64,000 nt of DNA. Origin: Mobilitalea sibirica (GTDB lineage: Bacteria > Bacillota > Clostridia > Lachnospirales > Lachnospiraceae). Below the pieces are notes generated by a model. It ran no database searches and was not told where the DNA came from. It saw only the letters and a list, made by a program, of their open reading frames with translations. The stretch spans positions 78,327-142,326 of the forward strand of contig NZ_JAEAGR010000009.1 in the NCBI RefSeq assembly GCF_015999265.1, written 5' to 3'. The first letter of the stretch is position 1; every line of letters begins with the position of its first letter. Made by a program: the position numbers and the translations under genes. Shown here one piece after another: positions 8,508 to 20,589 of the stretch.

Positions 8508-11500
8508 ATGGATAGAAACAGAATGCATCCAATTAAGGTTGGAAATAACATTAGAATGAGTTACTCCAAACAAAAAGAAGTATTGGAGATGCCTAATCTC
8601 ATTGAAGTTCAGAAAGATTCCTACCAATGGTTTTTAGACGAAGGGCTAAAGGAAGTATTTAATGATATTTCTCCGATAGCTGATTACGGCGGCCATTTAA
8701 GTTTGGAATTCGTAGACTTCGCGTTATGTGAGGACGACATCAAATATACGATTGAAGAATGCAAGGAAAGAGATGCTACCTATGCAGCTCCTTTGAAGGT
8801 TAAGGTAAGACTTCATAATAAAGAAAATAATGAGATTAATGAGCATGATATCTTCATGGGAGATCTACCGTTAATGACAGAAACAGGTACCTTTGTTATC
8901 AACGGAGCTGAGAGAGTTATTGTAAGCCAGTTGGTACGTTCCCCCGGAATATATTTTACAATAGATCATGATAAAATCGGTAAGGAATTATTTTCTTCTA
9001 CGGTAATCCCAAACAGAGGTGCATGGTTGGAATATGAAACAGATTCCAACGATGTTTTTTATGTTCGTGTTGATCGTAACAGAAAAGTGCCCATTACAAC
9101 ATTCATTCGAGCGCTTGGTTATGGTACCAATGAAGAGATAAAGCAGCTGTTTGGCGAAGAGCCTAAAATACTTGCCAGCCTTGCAAAGGATCCCAGTACA
9201 GCTAAGGATCCATCCGGTAGTTACCAGGATGGTTTGCTTGAGTTATATAAAAAGCTGCGTCCCGGCGAACCCTTAGCGGTTGAAAATGCGGAATCCTTAT
9301 TAAACAGTATGTTTTTTGATCCGAGAAGATATGACCTAGCTAAGGTAGGACGCTATAAATTCAATAAAAAATTAGCATTTCGCAACCGTATTGTTGGTTT
9401 TGTGTTATCCGAGGATGTTGTGGATAAGTCTACCGGTGAAGTGATAGCCGAAGCAGGAGCACAGGTTACCAACGAATTGGCTATTCAAATTCAAAACGCT
9501 GCTGTACCGGCGGTTATGGTACAGGCGGATGAAAAAAATGTTAAGGTTATTTCCAATATGATGGTTAACCTTTCTTATTACGTTCCGGAGATAGACAAGA
9601 AGGAACTGGGTATTTCGGAAGATGTATACTATCCGGTATTGAAAAAGATATTAGCGGATCATACCTCATTAGAGGATATCAAGGATGCGATAAAGAAGAA
9701 TATCAGTGATTTGATTCCAAAGCACATTACGAAGGAAGACATTATTGCTTCCATTAATTATAACATCCATATGGAATATGGAATTGGCGGTCCGGATGAT
9801 ATTGACCATTTGGGTAACAGAAGAATCAGAGCGGTTGGTGAGCTGTTACAGAATCAGTATCGTATTGGTTTATCAAGAATGGAACGTGTTGTTAGGGAAA
9901 GAATGACAACGCAGGATTTAGAAGGTATCAGCCCACAATCCTTAATTAATATCAAGCCGGTAACGGCAGCAGTGAAAGAGTTCTTCGGAAGCTCCCAGCT
10001 GTCACAGTTCATGGATCAACATAATCCACTTGGTGAGTTGACCCATAAAAGACGTTTATCCGCCTTGGGCCCCGGTGGTTTATCTCGTGATAGAGCTGGT
10101 TTCGAGGTTCGTGACGTTCATTATTCCCATTATGGCAGAATGTGTCCTGTAGAGACCCCTGAAGGTCCTAACATTGGTCTGATTAACTCTCTTGCTACCT
10201 ATGCAAGAATTAATGAATACGGCTTTATCGAAGCTCCTTATCGTAAGGTTGATAAAACAGAACCTATGAATCCAAGGGTGACGGATGAGGTTATCTACTT
10301 AACGGCTGATGAAGAGGATAAATATGTAGTTGCACAGGCAAATGAAGAGCTGGATGATAAGGGCTATTTCGTGCATAACTCCATTTCAGGCCGTTATATG
10401 GAAGAAACTTCTCAATATGAAAGAAATAAGATTGACTTGATGGACGTTTCTCCTAAAATGGTGTTTTCCGTAGCTACAGCATTAATACCTTTCCTTGAAA
10501 ATGATGATGCGAACCGTGCCCTCATGGGTGCTAACATGCAGCGTCAGGCAGTACCTTTATTACTAACGGAAGCACCGGCAGTAGGTACCGGTATCGAAGC
10601 CAAAGCAGCAATTGACTCCGGCGTATGCGTGGTTGCGAAAAAATCCGGTGTGGTAGAGAAGGTATCTGCTAAGGAAGTTGTAATAAAAAATGAAGATAAC
10701 ACAAAGTCTTCTTATCGTTTAATTAAGTTTGCAAGAAGTAATCAGGGTACCTGTATTAATCAAAGACCGATTGTAAGTAAGGGTGAAAAAATTACAGCAG
10801 GCCAGGTGATTGCCGACGGTCCTTCCACCTCGAAGGGTGAGTTAGCCTTAGGTAAAAATCCACTAATCGGATTTATGACCTGGGAAGGTTATAACTACGA
10901 GGATGCGGTACTCCTTAGTGAACGTTTGGTACAAGAGGATGTTTACACCTCAGTTCATATAGAAGAATATGAAGCAGAAGCCAGAGATACAAAATTGGGA
11001 CCGGAAGAAATTACCAGAGATGTTCCGGGTGTCGGTGACGATGCCTTAAAGGATCTGGATGAAAGAGGTATTATAAGAATTGGTGCAGAGGTTCGTGCGG
11101 GTGATATTTTAGTTGGTAAGGTAACTCCAAAAGGGGAAACTGAACTGACAGCAGAAGAAAGACTTCTTCGCGCAATCTTTGGTGAAAAAGCAAGAGAAGT
11201 AAGAGATACCTCCCTTCGAGTACCTCACGGTGAGTATGGAATCATTGTTGATGCAAAAGTATTTACAAGAGAAAATGGAGATGAATTATCACCGGGTGTT
11301 AACGAAACAGTTCGCGTATATATCGCCCAGAAAAGAAAAATCCAGGTGGGTGATAAGATGGCAGGTCGTCACGGTAATAAGGGTGTTGTTTCCCGTGTGT
11401 TACCGGTAGAGGATATGCCTTTCTTACCGAACGGAAGACCCCTTGATATCGTACTCAACCCTCTGGGTGTACCGTCCCGTATGAACATCGGACAGGTATT

Positions 11501-12482
11501 GGAGATTCATTTATCCTTAGCAGCTAAAGTATTGGGAATCGATATATCTACCCCGGTATTTGATGGCGCAGATGAGTATGATATTATGGATACCTTGGAA
11601 ATTGCCAATGCTTTTGCAAACTCCTCATGGGAAGAATTTGAAGCAAAATATAAGGATACCTTAGATCCTAATTTTATGGATTATTTGAAGAATAATCAGA
11701 AATACAGAGAAGAGTGGAAGGGTGTTCCGATTAACCGCGACGGTAAGGTTAGACTTCGTGACGGTAGAACCGGTGAATTCTTCGACGGTTCTGTAACCGT
11801 AGGCTTCATGCATTACTTAAAGCTTCATCACTTGGTTGATGATAAGATCCACGCGCGTTCCACAGGACCTTACTCATTGGTTACGCAACAGCCTTTGGGT
11901 GGTAAAGCACAGTTCGGTGGACAGAGATTTGGTGAGATGGAGGTTTGGGCACTGGAGGCTTATGGTGCTGCTTATATCCTACAGGAAATCTTAACTGTAA
12001 AATCCGATGATGTAACAGGACGTGTAAAAACCTATGAAGCGATCATTAAGGGTGAAAATATAAGTGAGCCAGGCATTCCGGAATCCTTTAAAGTACTCTT
12101 GAAAGAATTACAATCATTAGCGCTTGATGTAACTGTTCTGGATGAGAACGGGGACGAAGTGAGAATGGCAGAAAGTATAGATTACGGCGATTCAGACCTG
12201 ACACCATTAATTGAAGGTGACAATAATTTCAGGTATGACGAAGGCTATGAAGATGCCGGCTTTAGTCAGACGAATGTTGAAGATATAGACTCAGATATTT
12301 TTGATATTTATGAAGATGAATCCGAAGACATGCAGGATGATAGTGATGTTGATAGTGATGTCATATATAACGGTGATGATGACGATGAACCTGCAGATGA
12401 TATTTGTCCCAATTGCGGTGCCGAGGTAGCTGAAGGCAGCAAACGTTGTAAGGCTTGCGGGCAGTCTTTAACCATAAGATAG
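8508..12482 (+). CDS. rpoB: RNA polymerase subunit beta with acidic, zinc-ribbon C-terminal tail
   Basis: A 1324-residue beta subunit. The rifampicin pocket is clear ([31 protein letters not shown] in pieces around residues 495-525), as are the universal RpoB blocks such as [13 protein letters not shown] and [13 protein letters not shown]. The usual core ends near residue 1210. It continues into a tail of about 110 residues rich in Asp/Glu, then a C-terminal zinc ribbon, Cys1300-X2-Cys1303 and Cys1314-X2-Cys1317. I start at ATG 8508, with AAGGGGTG nine nt upstream; a GTG at 8496 overlaps that site. It is co-transcribed with rpoC. Confidence 0.97.
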   Translation: MDRNRMHPIKVGNNIRMSYSKQKEVLEMPNLIEVQKDSYQWFLDEGLKEVFNDISPIADYGGHLSLEFVDFALCEDDIKYTIEECKERDATYAAPLKVKVRLHNKENNEINEHDIFMGDLPLMTETGTFVINGAERVIVSQLVRSPGIYFTIDHDKIGKELFSSTVIPNRGAWLEYETDSNDVFYVRVDRNRKVPITTFIRALGYGTNEEIKQLFGEEPKILASLAKDPSTAKDPSGSYQDGLLELYKKLRPGEPLAVENAESLLNSMFFDPRRYDLAKVGRYKFNKKLAFRNRIVGFVLSEDVVDKSTGEVIAEAGAQVTNELAIQIQNAAVPAVMVQADEKNVKVISNMMVNLSYYVPEIDKKELGISEDVYYPVLKKILADHTSLEDIKDAIKKNISDLIPKHITKEDIIASINYNIHMEYGIGGPDDIDHLGNRRIRAVGELLQNQYRIGLSRMERVVRERMTTQDLEGISPQSLINIKPVTAAVKEFFGSSQLSQFMDQHNPLGELTHKRRLSALGPGGLSRDRAGFEVRDVHYSHYGRMCPVETPEGPNIGLINSLATYARINEYGFIEAPYRKVDKTEPMNPRVTDEVIYLTADEEDKYVVAQANEELDDKGYFVHNSISGRYMEETSQYERNKIDLMDVSPKMVFSVATALIPFLENDDANRALMGANMQRQAVPLLLTEAPAVGTGIEAKAAIDSGVCVVAKKSGVVEKVSAKEVVIKNEDNTKSSYRLIKFARSNQGTCINQRPIVSKGEKITAGQVIADGPSTSKGELALGKNPLIGFMTWEGYNYEDAVLLSERLVQEDVYTSVHIEEYEAEARDTKLGPEEITRDVPGVGDDALKDLDERGIIRIGAEVRAGDILVGKVTPKGETELTAEERLLRAIFGEKAREVRDTSLRVPHGEYGIIVDAKVFTRENGDELSPGVNETVRVYIAQKRKIQVGDKMAGRHGNKGVVSRVLPVEDMPFLPNGRPLDIVLNPLGVPSRMNIGQVLEIHLSLAAKVLGIDISTPVFDGADEYDIMDTLEIANAFANSSWEEFEAKYKDTLDPNFMDYLKNNQKYREEWKGVPINRDGKVRLRDGRTGEFFDGSVTVGFMHYLKLHHLVDDKIHARSTGPYSLVTQQPLGGKAQFGGQRFGEMEVWALEAYGAAYILQEILTVKSDDVTGRVKTYEAIIKGENISEPGIPESFKVLLKELQSLALDVTVLDENGDEVRMAESIDYGDSDLTPLIEGDNNFRYDEGYEDAGFSQTNVEDIDSDIFDIYEDESEDMQDDSDVDSDVIYNGDDDDEPADDICPNCGAEVAEGSKRCKACGQSLTIR

Positions 12483-12516
12483 TTTATGATTAGGATTTCA
12501 TAGTAAAACAACATAC

Positions 12517-12537
12517 GATAGGGTAAAATCCTATCGT
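12517..12537 (+). other. Small hairpin between rpoB and rpoC
   Basis: CGATAGG pairs with CCTATCG around a short loop. It has no T-run and sits just before the rpoC ribosome binding site, so it is more likely an mRNA stability or processing site than a terminator. Confidence 0.5.
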
Positions 12538-12564
12538 GTGTATAAACGAAGGGAGAGCCAAAAG

Positions 12565-15500
12565 ATGCCTGAAATTATGAATAATAGCATCCAGGAGATA
12601 TCCTATGATGCGATTAAGATTGGTTTAGCTTCACCTGAAAAAATAAGAGAATGGTCAAAGGGAGAAGTAAGAAAACCGGAGACGATTAATTATAGGACCC
12701 TCAAACCTGAGAAGGACGGTCTGTTCTGTGAAAGAATCTTTGGACCAAGTAAGGATTGGGAGTGTCATTGTGGAAAGTATAAAAAGATCAGATACAAGGG
12801 TGTAGTATGTGACCGTTGTGGAGTTGAGGTTACGAAAGCCAGCGTGCGTCGTGAGAGGATGGGACACATTGAGCTGGCTGCTCCTGTATCCCATATCTGG
12901 TATTTTAAAGGGATACCCAGCCGTATGGGTCTGATACTAGACCTGTCACCAAGAACCCTGGAAAAGGTGTTATATTTTGCTTCCTATATTGTACTTGATA
13001 AAGGTAATACAGAGTTACAGTATAAGCAAGTACTCAATGAAAAAGAAAAGATGGAAGCGATAGAAAAGTACGGATATAATGCATTCCGTCTTGGAATGGG
13101 TGCGGAAGCAATCCAGGAACTTTTACAGGCGATTGATCTGGAGAAAGAATCCAAGGAATTAAAAAGAGGCCTTCGGGATTCAACTGGGCAAAAACGTGCC
13201 AGAATCATTAAACGTCTTGAAGTTGTAGAAGCGTTTAGAGAATCAGGCAACAATCCCGATTGGATGATTTTATCCGTAATTCCGGTTATACCGCCGGATT
13301 TACGTCCTATGGTACAATTGGACGGTGGTCGTTTTGCTACCTCTGATATGAATGATTTATATCGTAGAATTATTAATCGTAACAATCGATTAAAGAGACT
13401 TCTTGAACTGGGAGCTCCGGATATCATTGTGCGTAATGAAAAAAGAATGCTTCAGGAAGCGGTTGATGCTCTGATTGATAACGGTAGAAGAGGTAGACCG
13501 GTTACCGGTCCCGGAAACCGTGCACTAAAATCCCTTTCTGATATGTTAAAGGGTAAACAGGGTCGTTTCCGTCAGAACTTATTGGGTAAGCGTGTTGACT
13601 ATTCCGGTCGTTCGGTTATCGTAGTAGGACCTGAATTGAAGATCTATCAGTGTGGTCTTCCGAAAGAGATGGCAATTGAGTTGTTTAAACCTTTTGTTAT
13701 GAAGGAACTGGTAGCAAGAGGAACCGCTCATAATATAAAATCAGCGAAAAAGATGGTTGAAAGACTTCAATCTGAAGTGTGGGACGTATTAGAGGAGGTT
13801 ATTAAGGAACATCCGGTAATGCTTAACCGTGCTCCTACCCTTCACAGACTCGGTATTCAGGCATTTGAGCCGATTCTAGTAGAAGGTAAAGCAATTAAGC
13901 TACATCCGCTTGTATGTACTGCTTACAATGCGGACTTCGACGGTGACCAGATGGCGGTGCATTTACCGTTATCCGTGGAAGCACAGGCAGAATGCCGTTT
14001 CCTACTTTTGTCTCCGAACAACTTACTAAAGCCTTCCGATGGCGCACCGGTTACGGTTCCGTCTCAGGATATGGTTTTGGGTATTTATTATCTTACTATA
14101 GAAAAAGAGAATGAAACCGGTACGCTTCATTCCTTTAAAAATATTAATGAGGCGATTCTTGCATATGAAAACGGTGTAATTACACTTCATGAACCGATTG
14201 CTGTAAGAAAAACAGGCATTAACAACCAAGGCGTGGAACAGACAAAAATGGTAAAGTCCACCTTAGGACGTTTTATCTTTAATGAAATTCTTCCTCAGGA
14301 TTTAGGTTTTGTTGATCGCAGCAAGGATGAGAATTTCTTAGAGCTGGAAGTTAATTTCTTAGTTGGCAAGAAGCAGTTGAAACCGATTTTGGAAAAGTGT
14401 ATTAATATCCATGGTGCTACCCATACCGCTGAATTATTGGATGCTGTAAAATCACTGGGTTATAAATATTCAACCCGTGCTGCTATGACCGTTTCTATCT
14501 CCGATATGGAAGTACCGGAAGAGAAAAAACAGATTATAGCAGATGCGGAAGCAACAATAGAGAATATCGCAAGAGAATACAGACGTGGTAGAATGACGGA
14601 AGATGAAAGATACAATACCGTTATTGAGACCTGGAAGGATGCTGACAGGGTACTTACAGATACCCTATTAAGCAGATTGGATCGTTTTAATAATATTAAG
14701 ATGATGTCCGATTCCGGTGCCCGTGGTTCTGATAAACAGATTAAACAGCTAGCCGGTATGCGTGGTTTGATGGCGGATACTTCCGGTCGTACCATTGAGT
14801 TACCGATTAAATCAAATCTTCGTGAAGGTCTTGATGTATTGGAGTACTTCATCTCTGCCCATGGTGCAAGAAAAGGTCTTTCAGATACAGCGCTTCGTAC
14901 AGCAGACTCCGGTTATCTTACCCGTCGTCTTGTAGACGTTTCACAGGATCTGATTATCCGCGAAGTTGATTGTGGAGAGCACGATAAAGAAATTCCCGGT
15001 ATGTGGATTAAAGCATTTACCGATGGAAAAGAAGTGATCGAAAGCTTAGAAGAAAGAATTACCGGAAGATATTCCTGTGAGACAATCAGTGATTCAGAAG
15101 GTAATGTTATTGTAAAGGCAAATCATATGATTACACCGAAGAGAGCTGCAAGAATTATGGCTACCGGTGTAGATAAAGTTAAAATTCGTACGGTATTGTC
15201 CTGTAAATCCCACATCGGTGTCTGCGCTAAATGTTACGGTGCAAACATGGCAACGGGAGAAGCAGTACAGGTTGGCGAGGCAGTTGGTATCATAGCAGCC
15301 CAGTCAATCGGTGAACCCGGTACACAGCTTACTATGCGTACTTTCCATACCGGTGGTGTTGCGGGTGACGATATCACACAAGGTCTTCCCCGTGTCGAGG
15401 AGCTATTCGAGGCCAGAAAACCGAAGGGACTTGCGATTATTGCAGAATTCGGCGGCGTCGTAACAATCAAAGATACGAAGAAGAAACGTGAAGTAATTAT

Positions 15501-16473
15501 TACGAATAATGAAACGATGGAATCAAAGGCTTATCTTATTCCTTATGGCTCCAGAATTAAGGTTATGGATGGAGATGTATTGGAAGCCGGAGATGAACTG
15601 ACAGAAGGTAGTGTAAATCCTCATGATATCCTAAAGATTAAGGGTGTTCGTGCCGTTCAGGATTATATGATCCAAGAGGTACAGAGAGTATACCGTCTAC
15701 AGGGTGTTGAAATTAACGATAAGCATATCGAAGTAATCGTTCGTCAGATGCTGAAGAAAGTCCGTATAGAGAACAATGGAGATACAAACTTCTTACCGGG
15801 GACCTTAGTGGATATTCTTGAGTACAATGATGAAAACGAAAGATTGATTGCAGAAGGCTTAGAACCGGCAGACGGAAAACAGGTAATGTTGGGTATTACA
15901 AAAGCATCCCTGGCAACCAACTCCTTCTTATCCGCAGCCTCCTTCCAGGAAACCACAAAGGTTCTGACAGAGGCAGCGATTAAGGGTAAAGTAGACCCGT
16001 TAATTGGTCTGAAGGAAAACGTTATTATCGGTAAGCTCATTCCTGCAGGTACCGGTATGAAGAGATATCGTTCCGTTAAGCTTGACTCCGATATTCAGGA
16101 AGAATTCATGCTTTCAGAGGATTTTGAAGGGGAAGGCTATATGGATGAGTTTGATACCTTTGAATATTCTGAGGAGGATTATAACCAGGAAGGCTACTAT
16201 GAAGAAGGCTATAATCCGAATGAGGATAATGGCTATGATGAAGGTGAATACGAAGAAGGCTACTATGAAGGTGAAGACGGTTATGCCGAAGTCGTATACA
16301 ACGAAGATAAGTATGCCAAGAAAGGTGATAATCTTCAAAGAGAAGACGCAATACCAGGAATGGATGATGCTCATGTGAATTATGGCGAAAACAGCCATAA
16401 TGACGGTGACTTTACAGAGACAGAATTCAATCTTCAAGGTATCGATGAAGATGATTACGGTGATGGACTATAG
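12565..16473 (+). CDS. rpoC: RNA polymerase subunit beta-prime with acidic Tyr-rich C-terminal tail
   Basis: A 1302-residue beta-prime subunit. The N-terminal zinc site begins at Cys67-X-Cys69 and continues in CDRCG. The catalytic NADFDGD carries Mg-binding Asp457, Asp459 and Asp461, and the second zinc site is [11 protein letters not shown]. The conserved protein ends near residue 1178. Beyond it is a tail of about 120 residues with repeated [11 protein letters not shown]-type units, strongly acidic and tyrosine-rich. I start at ATG 12565 after AAGGGAGAG. A bidirectional terminator follows. Confidence 0.97.
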   Translation: MPEIMNNSIQEISYDAIKIGLASPEKIREWSKGEVRKPETINYRTLKPEKDGLFCERIFGPSKDWECHCGKYKKIRYKGVVCDRCGVEVTKASVRRERMGHIELAAPVSHIWYFKGIPSRMGLILDLSPRTLEKVLYFASYIVLDKGNTELQYKQVLNEKEKMEAIEKYGYNAFRLGMGAEAIQELLQAIDLEKESKELKRGLRDSTGQKRARIIKRLEVVEAFRESGNNPDWMILSVIPVIPPDLRPMVQLDGGRFATSDMNDLYRRIINRNNRLKRLLELGAPDIIVRNEKRMLQEAVDALIDNGRRGRPVTGPGNRALKSLSDMLKGKQGRFRQNLLGKRVDYSGRSVIVVGPELKIYQCGLPKEMAIELFKPFVMKELVARGTAHNIKSAKKMVERLQSEVWDVLEEVIKEHPVMLNRAPTLHRLGIQAFEPILVEGKAIKLHPLVCTAYNADFDGDQMAVHLPLSVEAQAECRFLLLSPNNLLKPSDGAPVTVPSQDMVLGIYYLTIEKENETGTLHSFKNINEAILAYENGVITLHEPIAVRKTGINNQGVEQTKMVKSTLGRFIFNEILPQDLGFVDRSKDENFLELEVNFLVGKKQLKPILEKCINIHGATHTAELLDAVKSLGYKYSTRAAMTVSISDMEVPEEKKQIIADAEATIENIAREYRRGRMTEDERYNTVIETWKDADRVLTDTLLSRLDRFNNIKMMSDSGARGSDKQIKQLAGMRGLMADTSGRTIELPIKSNLREGLDVLEYFISAHGARKGLSDTALRTADSGYLTRRLVDVSQDLIIREVDCGEHDKEIPGMWIKAFTDGKEVIESLEERITGRYSCETISDSEGNVIVKANHMITPKRAARIMATGVDKVKIRTVLSCKSHIGVCAKCYGANMATGEAVQVGEAVGIIAAQSIGEPGTQLTMRTFHTGGVAGDDITQGLPRVEELFEARKPKGLAIIAEFGGVVTIKDTKKKREVIITNNETMESKAYLIPYGSRIKVMDGDVLEAGDELTEGSVNPHDILKIKGVRAVQDYMIQEVQRVYRLQGVEINDKHIEVIVRQMLKKVRIENNGDTNFLPGTLVDILEYNDENERLIAEGLEPADGKQVMLGITKASLATNSFLSAASFQETTKVLTEAAIKGKVDPLIGLKENVIIGKLIPAGTGMKRYRSVKLDSDIQEEFMLSEDFEGEGYMDEFDTFEYSEEDYNQEGYYEEGYNPNEDNGYDEGEYEEGYYEGEDGYAEVVYNEDKYAKKGDNLQREDAIPGMDDAHVNYGENSHNDGDFTETEFNLQGIDEDDYGDGL

Positions 16474-16576
16474 TCTATAATAAGTTGATGTAACTGAAAT
16501 GAAGTAATTATTCGTTTTATATTCATTTGGTTCATCCTTGAATTCACTATATTAAATTCGAAATGATATAATTAAA

Positions 16577-16618
16577 AAACGCCTCTTGATCGTGAAACGA
16601 AGATCAAGAGGCGTTTTA
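16577..16618. terminator. Bidirectional terminator after rpoC
   Basis: AAAACGCCTCTTGATC pairs with GATCAAGAGGCGTTTT, with T-runs in both directions. It ends rpoBC and can also end the reverse-strand gene at 16705. Confidence 0.9.
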
Positions 16619-16704
16619 TACTTGGTTCTGTTAAATAAAAGCATGATATATACACATAAAACAGACAAAGCTCCTTAATGGTTACCTATTGGAATACTGC
16701 TAAA

Positions 16705-17289
16705 CTAATATTTAAGTATAGATAGGTCTTGTCTCTCATATTTATTATGTCCTGCTAATTCTTTTTTATATTTCCAACATATTATTGCATCCTTTAATTC
16801 TTTATCACTATTATCTATAAAAAAATCACGAATATATGTGTTATACTCAAATTGGCTTTCTATTTCTGATTTACCTTTATTTTTCTTTTTATATTCAAGA
16901 ATTTTATACCATTCGTTTACTGCATCCGAATACGTTTTGCCTGCACTGTTTTTGAGATATTTTTGAAAAGTAACATTAAACGAAAAGGTATTTCCTATTA
17001 CCGATTTGAAAAAGGTTCTGTGCTTTTCTGTACACATAAAATTTTCTTCAATAATACTATCTAAAGACAATTGTGTATTCAACTTAACATGTCTTCTTTT
17101 AACTTTTGGTTCTAACAACTTTTCACCTGTTCTTAAAAATAGTTCTATCCTTTTCGTTAGATCATGCTTTTTGCCGGTTGTAGAAAGTCCATTTTGTTTA
17201 CAAAACGCAATAAGTTCTTCCTTTAAATAATAATATTGAAGAAATAAATCATGTTTTAATACTGTTGAAAGAATTGGTCGTTCACTCAT
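16705..17289 (-). CDS. SAP-domain protein of unknown function
   Basis: A 194-residue protein starting at 17289 (ATG after AAGGAAGGG). Residues about 14-48 read as a SAP motif (LKEELIAFCKQNGLSTTGKK, then DLTKRIELFL), a fold that often binds DNA or RNA. The rest has no motif I can place beyond a basic stretch and a Trp/Lys-rich C-terminus; it resembles the DUF6434 proteins that carry an N-terminal SAP domain. It is probably co-transcribed with the small gene 33 nt upstream. A nucleic-acid-binding role is inference from the SAP motif. Confidence 0.75.
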   Translation of the reverse strand: MSERPILSTVLKHDLFLQYYYLKEELIAFCKQNGLSTTGKKHDLTKRIELFLRTGEKLLEPKVKRRHVKLNTQLSLDSIIEENFMCTEKHRTFFKSVIGNTFSFNVTFQKYLKNSAGKTYSDAVNEWYKILEYKKKNKGKSEIESQFEYNTYIRDFFIDNSDKELKDAIICWKYKKELAGHNKYERQDLSILKY

Positions 17290-17321
17290 ATTTAAATCCC
17301 TTCCTTTAATTATCTGTTTTA

Positions 17322-17558
17322 TCACACATTTAAGATATATTTCGCTCGTTCATAATCTTTTTTATGAACATAGATATAATATTGGTAGGTAAAATCATGG
17401 TTGATACCCAAAGTACCATACCGTCCCCGATTAGAACCGGTGGTATTAATACATCGATAGCTTGTTTTAATACCGGCTGCATATAATGTACTCCGCAGTT
17501 GATTGAATTTATCTAAATCATAGGTGATATGTAATTCCCTTCGGGTAAATATATTCAT
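17322..17558 (-). CDS. Small conserved-looking protein, possibly DUF2007-like
   Basis: A 78-residue protein starting at ATG 17558 after AGGAGG. It begins MNIFTRRELHITYDLDKFNQ and ends with YYIYVHKKDYERAKYIL. That layout (short alpha-beta fold with a closing VxxxDYExAKxIL) recalls DUF2007-type domains, but similarity is weak by eye. It lies upstream of the SAP-domain gene on the same strand. Function unknown. Confidence 0.6.
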   Translation of the reverse strand: MNIFTRRELHITYDLDKFNQLRSTLYAAGIKTSYRCINTTGSNRGRYGTLGINHDFTYQYYIYVHKKDYERAKYILNV

Positions 17559-17901
17559 GATATTCCTCCTATTAAATGAAGTAACTGAATTGATTTGCAA
17601 ATATGTTAAACTATAACATATTTAACCATTAATTACAAATTAAAAACGAAATACAGTAATACTGTAATCTGTAATTTGTAATCTATAAGAGCAAAATAGT
17701 ACATTCTTAAAAATACACCTTATCTTGTATATCACAAAAGAAACATATATGACAGGATTCGAGTATATTTAAGTTTATAACCATTATCGTTCTAATTAAA
17801 CTATGGAAAAGGGATTGCTTTTATAAAAAAAGTTATGTATCATGATACTGTACGTTTTTAGAAATAATGATAAAGTATTTGAAAGGATGAGGGTTAAAGG
17901 T
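17559..17901. other. Gap with one hairpin between divergent genes
   Basis: A hairpin near 17632-17682 pairs ATTACAAAT with ATTTGTAAT and contains an inner ACAGT/ACTGT stem. Promoters for the two directions must lie here, but none is convincing. Confidence 0.45.
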
Positions 17902-19617
17902 ATGGATTACAATATGAAATATGAGGAGTGGTTATCCAACCCATACTTTGATGAAGCGACCAGATCTGAACTGGCTGCTTTAAAAGGAAATGATAAGGAA
18001 ATAAGGGAGAGATTTTTTAAGGATTTGGAATTTGGTACCGGAGGATTGAGGGGGATTCTCGGTGCAGGAGTTAATCGTATGAATTTATATACCGTACGCC
18101 GGGCGACACAGGGGTTAGCTAATTATATAAAGAAGCAGGGCGGCGAGAAAAAAGGGGTTGCGATCGCATATGATTCACGTAGAATGTCACCGGAGTTTGC
18201 CCTGGATTCTGCTTTATGTCTGGCAGCCAACGGCATAAAGGCTTATTTATTCGAAGAGCTAAGGCCTACACCTGAGCTTTCCTTTGCTGTGAGAGAACTG
18301 GGATGTATCGCCGGAATTGTGATTACGGCAAGTCACAATCCTGCAGAATATAACGGGTATAAAGTATATTGGGAAGACGGAGCACAGATTACCTCTCCGA
18401 AAGATGTGGAAATTATTGGAGAAGTAAAAGCAATTACTGATTTTTCTTTGGCAAAAACCATGGAACGGGAAGAAGCTATCGATAAGGAACTTCTGAAAAT
18501 AATAGGAAAAGAAATTGATGAAAAATATATCGCGGAATTAAAGAAACTGGTATTAAACCCTGTAAACGAAGAGGGTAAGAAGCTTAAGATAGTATTTACT
18601 CCGCTAAATGGGACAGGTAATTATCCTGCCCGCAAAATTTTAGAAGAGTTGGGGTTTGAGAATGTATTCGTTGTTCCTGAACAGGAAATGCCGGATACAG
18701 AATTTACTACAGTTGGTTATCCTAATCCTGAGGATCCCAAAGTATTTACTCTGGCTAAGAGCTTGGCAGATAAAGTAGGAGCAGATATTATACTGGCTAC
18801 AGATCCAGATGCAGACAGATTGGGTGTACAAGTTAGAAACGATCAGGGAGAATTTGTTCTTTTAAACGGTAATATGACCGGTGCGTTAATAGCCGAGTAT
18901 CAATTCTCACAAAAAGCGGCGCAAGGAATACTACCGAATAATGCAGCACTCATTAAGACAATCGTTACCGGCAATATTTCCGATCAAATTGCAGATTATT
19001 ATAACGCAAAATTAATTGAAGTGTTAACCGGCTTTAAGTATATTGGTGAACAAATGAAATATTTTGATGAAACCGGTTCCAATGAATTTATCTTCGGATA
19101 CGAAGAAAGCTATGGATGTCTGGTAGGAACTCACTCCAGAGACAAGGATGCAATCGTTGCTGTTATGGCTATATGTGAGGCAGCAGCCTATTATAAAAGT
19201 CAAGGGATTTCCTTATATGAACAGATGAATCGAATCTATGAAAAGTATGGATTTTTCAAGGAAGACTTATTCTCGGTTACCCTAAAGGGATATGAGGGTA
19301 TGGAAAAAATAAAAGCAATTATGGACAGCTACCGAAAGAATCCTCCTAAGTCAGCCGGAGATTATCACGTTATAAAGGTTAGAGATTATAAAGAGGATAC
19401 AATCCTAGATATGGCAACAGGTAGGATAACTCCAACGGGCTTACCGAAATCTGATGTATTGTATTTTGAGCTGAATGATAATGCCTGGTGTGCGGTGCGT
19501 CCTTCCGGTACAGAGCCAAAGATTAAGTTTTACTTTGGAGTGAAGGGTGTCAACATGGTGGATGCTGATGAAAAGCTCCATAAATTGATGAATGATGAGG
19601 TGTTTCAGGTAGGTTAA
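17902..19617 (+). CDS. pgcA: Phospho-sugar mutase (phosphoglucomutase/phosphomannomutase)
   Basis: A 571-residue alpha-D-phosphohexomutase, which interconverts hexose 1- and 6-phosphates. The phosphoserine loop is TASHNP with Ser144. The metal loop is DPDADR at Asp301, Asp303 and Asp305. The sugar-specificity loop is GYEESYG, and the phosphate-binding C-terminal loop is RPSGTEPKIKFY. Length and motifs match the long Firmicutes PgcA type. I prefer ATG 17902 because GAGGG lies eight nt upstream; ATG 17887 or an upstream start at 17842 would add residues unlike the family. It stands alone, followed by a terminator. Confidence 0.92.
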   Translation: MDYNMKYEEWLSNPYFDEATRSELAALKGNDKEIRERFFKDLEFGTGGLRGILGAGVNRMNLYTVRRATQGLANYIKKQGGEKKGVAIAYDSRRMSPEFALDSALCLAANGIKAYLFEELRPTPELSFAVRELGCIAGIVITASHNPAEYNGYKVYWEDGAQITSPKDVEIIGEVKAITDFSLAKTMEREEAIDKELLKIIGKEIDEKYIAELKKLVLNPVNEEGKKLKIVFTPLNGTGNYPARKILEELGFENVFVVPEQEMPDTEFTTVGYPNPEDPKVFTLAKSLADKVGADIILATDPDADRLGVQVRNDQGEFVLLNGNMTGALIAEYQFSQKAAQGILPNNAALIKTIVTGNISDQIADYYNAKLIEVLTGFKYIGEQMKYFDETGSNEFIFGYEESYGCLVGTHSRDKDAIVAVMAICEAAAYYKSQGISLYEQMNRIYEKYGFFKEDLFSVTLKGYEGMEKIKAIMDSYRKNPPKSAGDYHVIKVRDYKEDTILDMATGRITPTGLPKSDVLYFELNDNAWCAVRPSGTEPKIKFYFGVKGVNMVDADEKLHKLMNDEVFQVG

Positions 19618-19650
19618 TATTTTATCGGGTTTTATTGTAAAAAAACAGAA

Positions 19651-19724
19651 AAAAAGCATGGGATGACCACCGATCTATAAGGGCTTAAATAAAGCTATTT
19701 AGACCAAGGTAATCCCATGCTTTT
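19651..19724. terminator. Convergent-gene terminator
   Basis: AAAAGCATGGGAT pairs with ATCCCATGCTTTT across a loop of about 45 nt. It sits between two genes that converge and has A- and T-runs suiting both directions. Confidence 0.7.
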
Positions 19725-19770
19725 CATTCATGACAAGTGAATCGTTTCATAATTCTTATGTTCAGACTTT

Positions 19771-20397
19771 TTACCAACGGTTTATATGAATCTTATCTTC
19801 GGCATCATATTCATATTGATCATATTTTGCAGCATTTTCAGAAGGATATCCGATCGCAAGATAACAGGGCATGATATAATTATCAGGGTGTCCGATTACA
19901 TTTTTAAGATACACAGATTCCTTGTCGAAAGGAATTCTGAGTGCAACATATAAACCTTCGGCAGCAGCAGCGAGAAGAATATTCTCAATACAGCACCAGA
20001 TGGAAGCAAAGCTGTTTAAAGAACTTAAACTTTCCGGCTTTAACAGAGGATGATCCTGTTTAAAGAATGGCAGAACCAGACATCCGCAACGATAAAGCAT
20101 AGAATATTGTTTTGGTATAGCATCAAGATACATAGCTCTTTGACATGGATCAGTCATATTCCAGCTTTCTAGTATTCCCTCTACTTTTTTACCTGATATT
20201 TTTTTGGGTATTTTATCCAGTACTTTTGCCCGTTCATCCTTATCACCTATAATGACAAATTCCCAGTTTCTCATATGATCGTTCGTAGGAGCTTTTAAGC
20301 CTGCTTGAATGAGCTTTTTAATTATTTCGATTGGTACTTCTTTCTCCTCAAAATCCCGTATCGTCCGTCGCTGATTAATGGCAGTATATAAATCCAT
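19771..20397 (-). CDS. Nitroreductase family protein
   Basis: A 208-residue FMN-dependent oxidoreductase of the nitroreductase fold. The N-terminal MDLYTAINQRRTIRDFEEKEV block carries the Arg/Arg flavin-binding motif. It continues with LIQAGLKAPTNDHMRNWEFV and a central GLYVALRIPFDKE. The natural substrate is unknown. The start is ATG 20397 after AGAGGGGAGA; an ATG at 20418 lies before that site. Confidence 0.85.
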   Translation of the reverse strand: MDLYTAINQRRTIRDFEEKEVPIEIIKKLIQAGLKAPTNDHMRNWEFVIIGDKDERAKVLDKIPKKISGKKVEGILESWNMTDPCQRAMYLDAIPKQYSMLYRCGCLVLPFFKQDHPLLKPESLSSLNSFASIWCCIENILLAAAAEGLYVALRIPFDKESVYLKNVIGHPDNYIMPCYLAIGYPSENAAKYDQYEYDAEDKIHINRW

Positions 20398-20589
20398 TGA
20401 TATTCTCCCCTCTTTCATTTAATTTAAGGTACAATACGTTCTTCAGTATATTTTCATAGAGCAATATACAGAACGTATATTCGCTTAGTAAATAATACCA
20501 TATAGTACCAATACAAATCAAGTAAAAATTTAATTAATTTGATTACATAATATAAATAAGTTTACAGTGTGTTATGAGTTGGAATAAAC

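Noticed and set aside
16106..16437. Three long frames on both strands over the rpoC tail
   Set aside because: They are shadows of the repetitive GAA/TAT-rich codons of the tail; none has a ribosome binding site.
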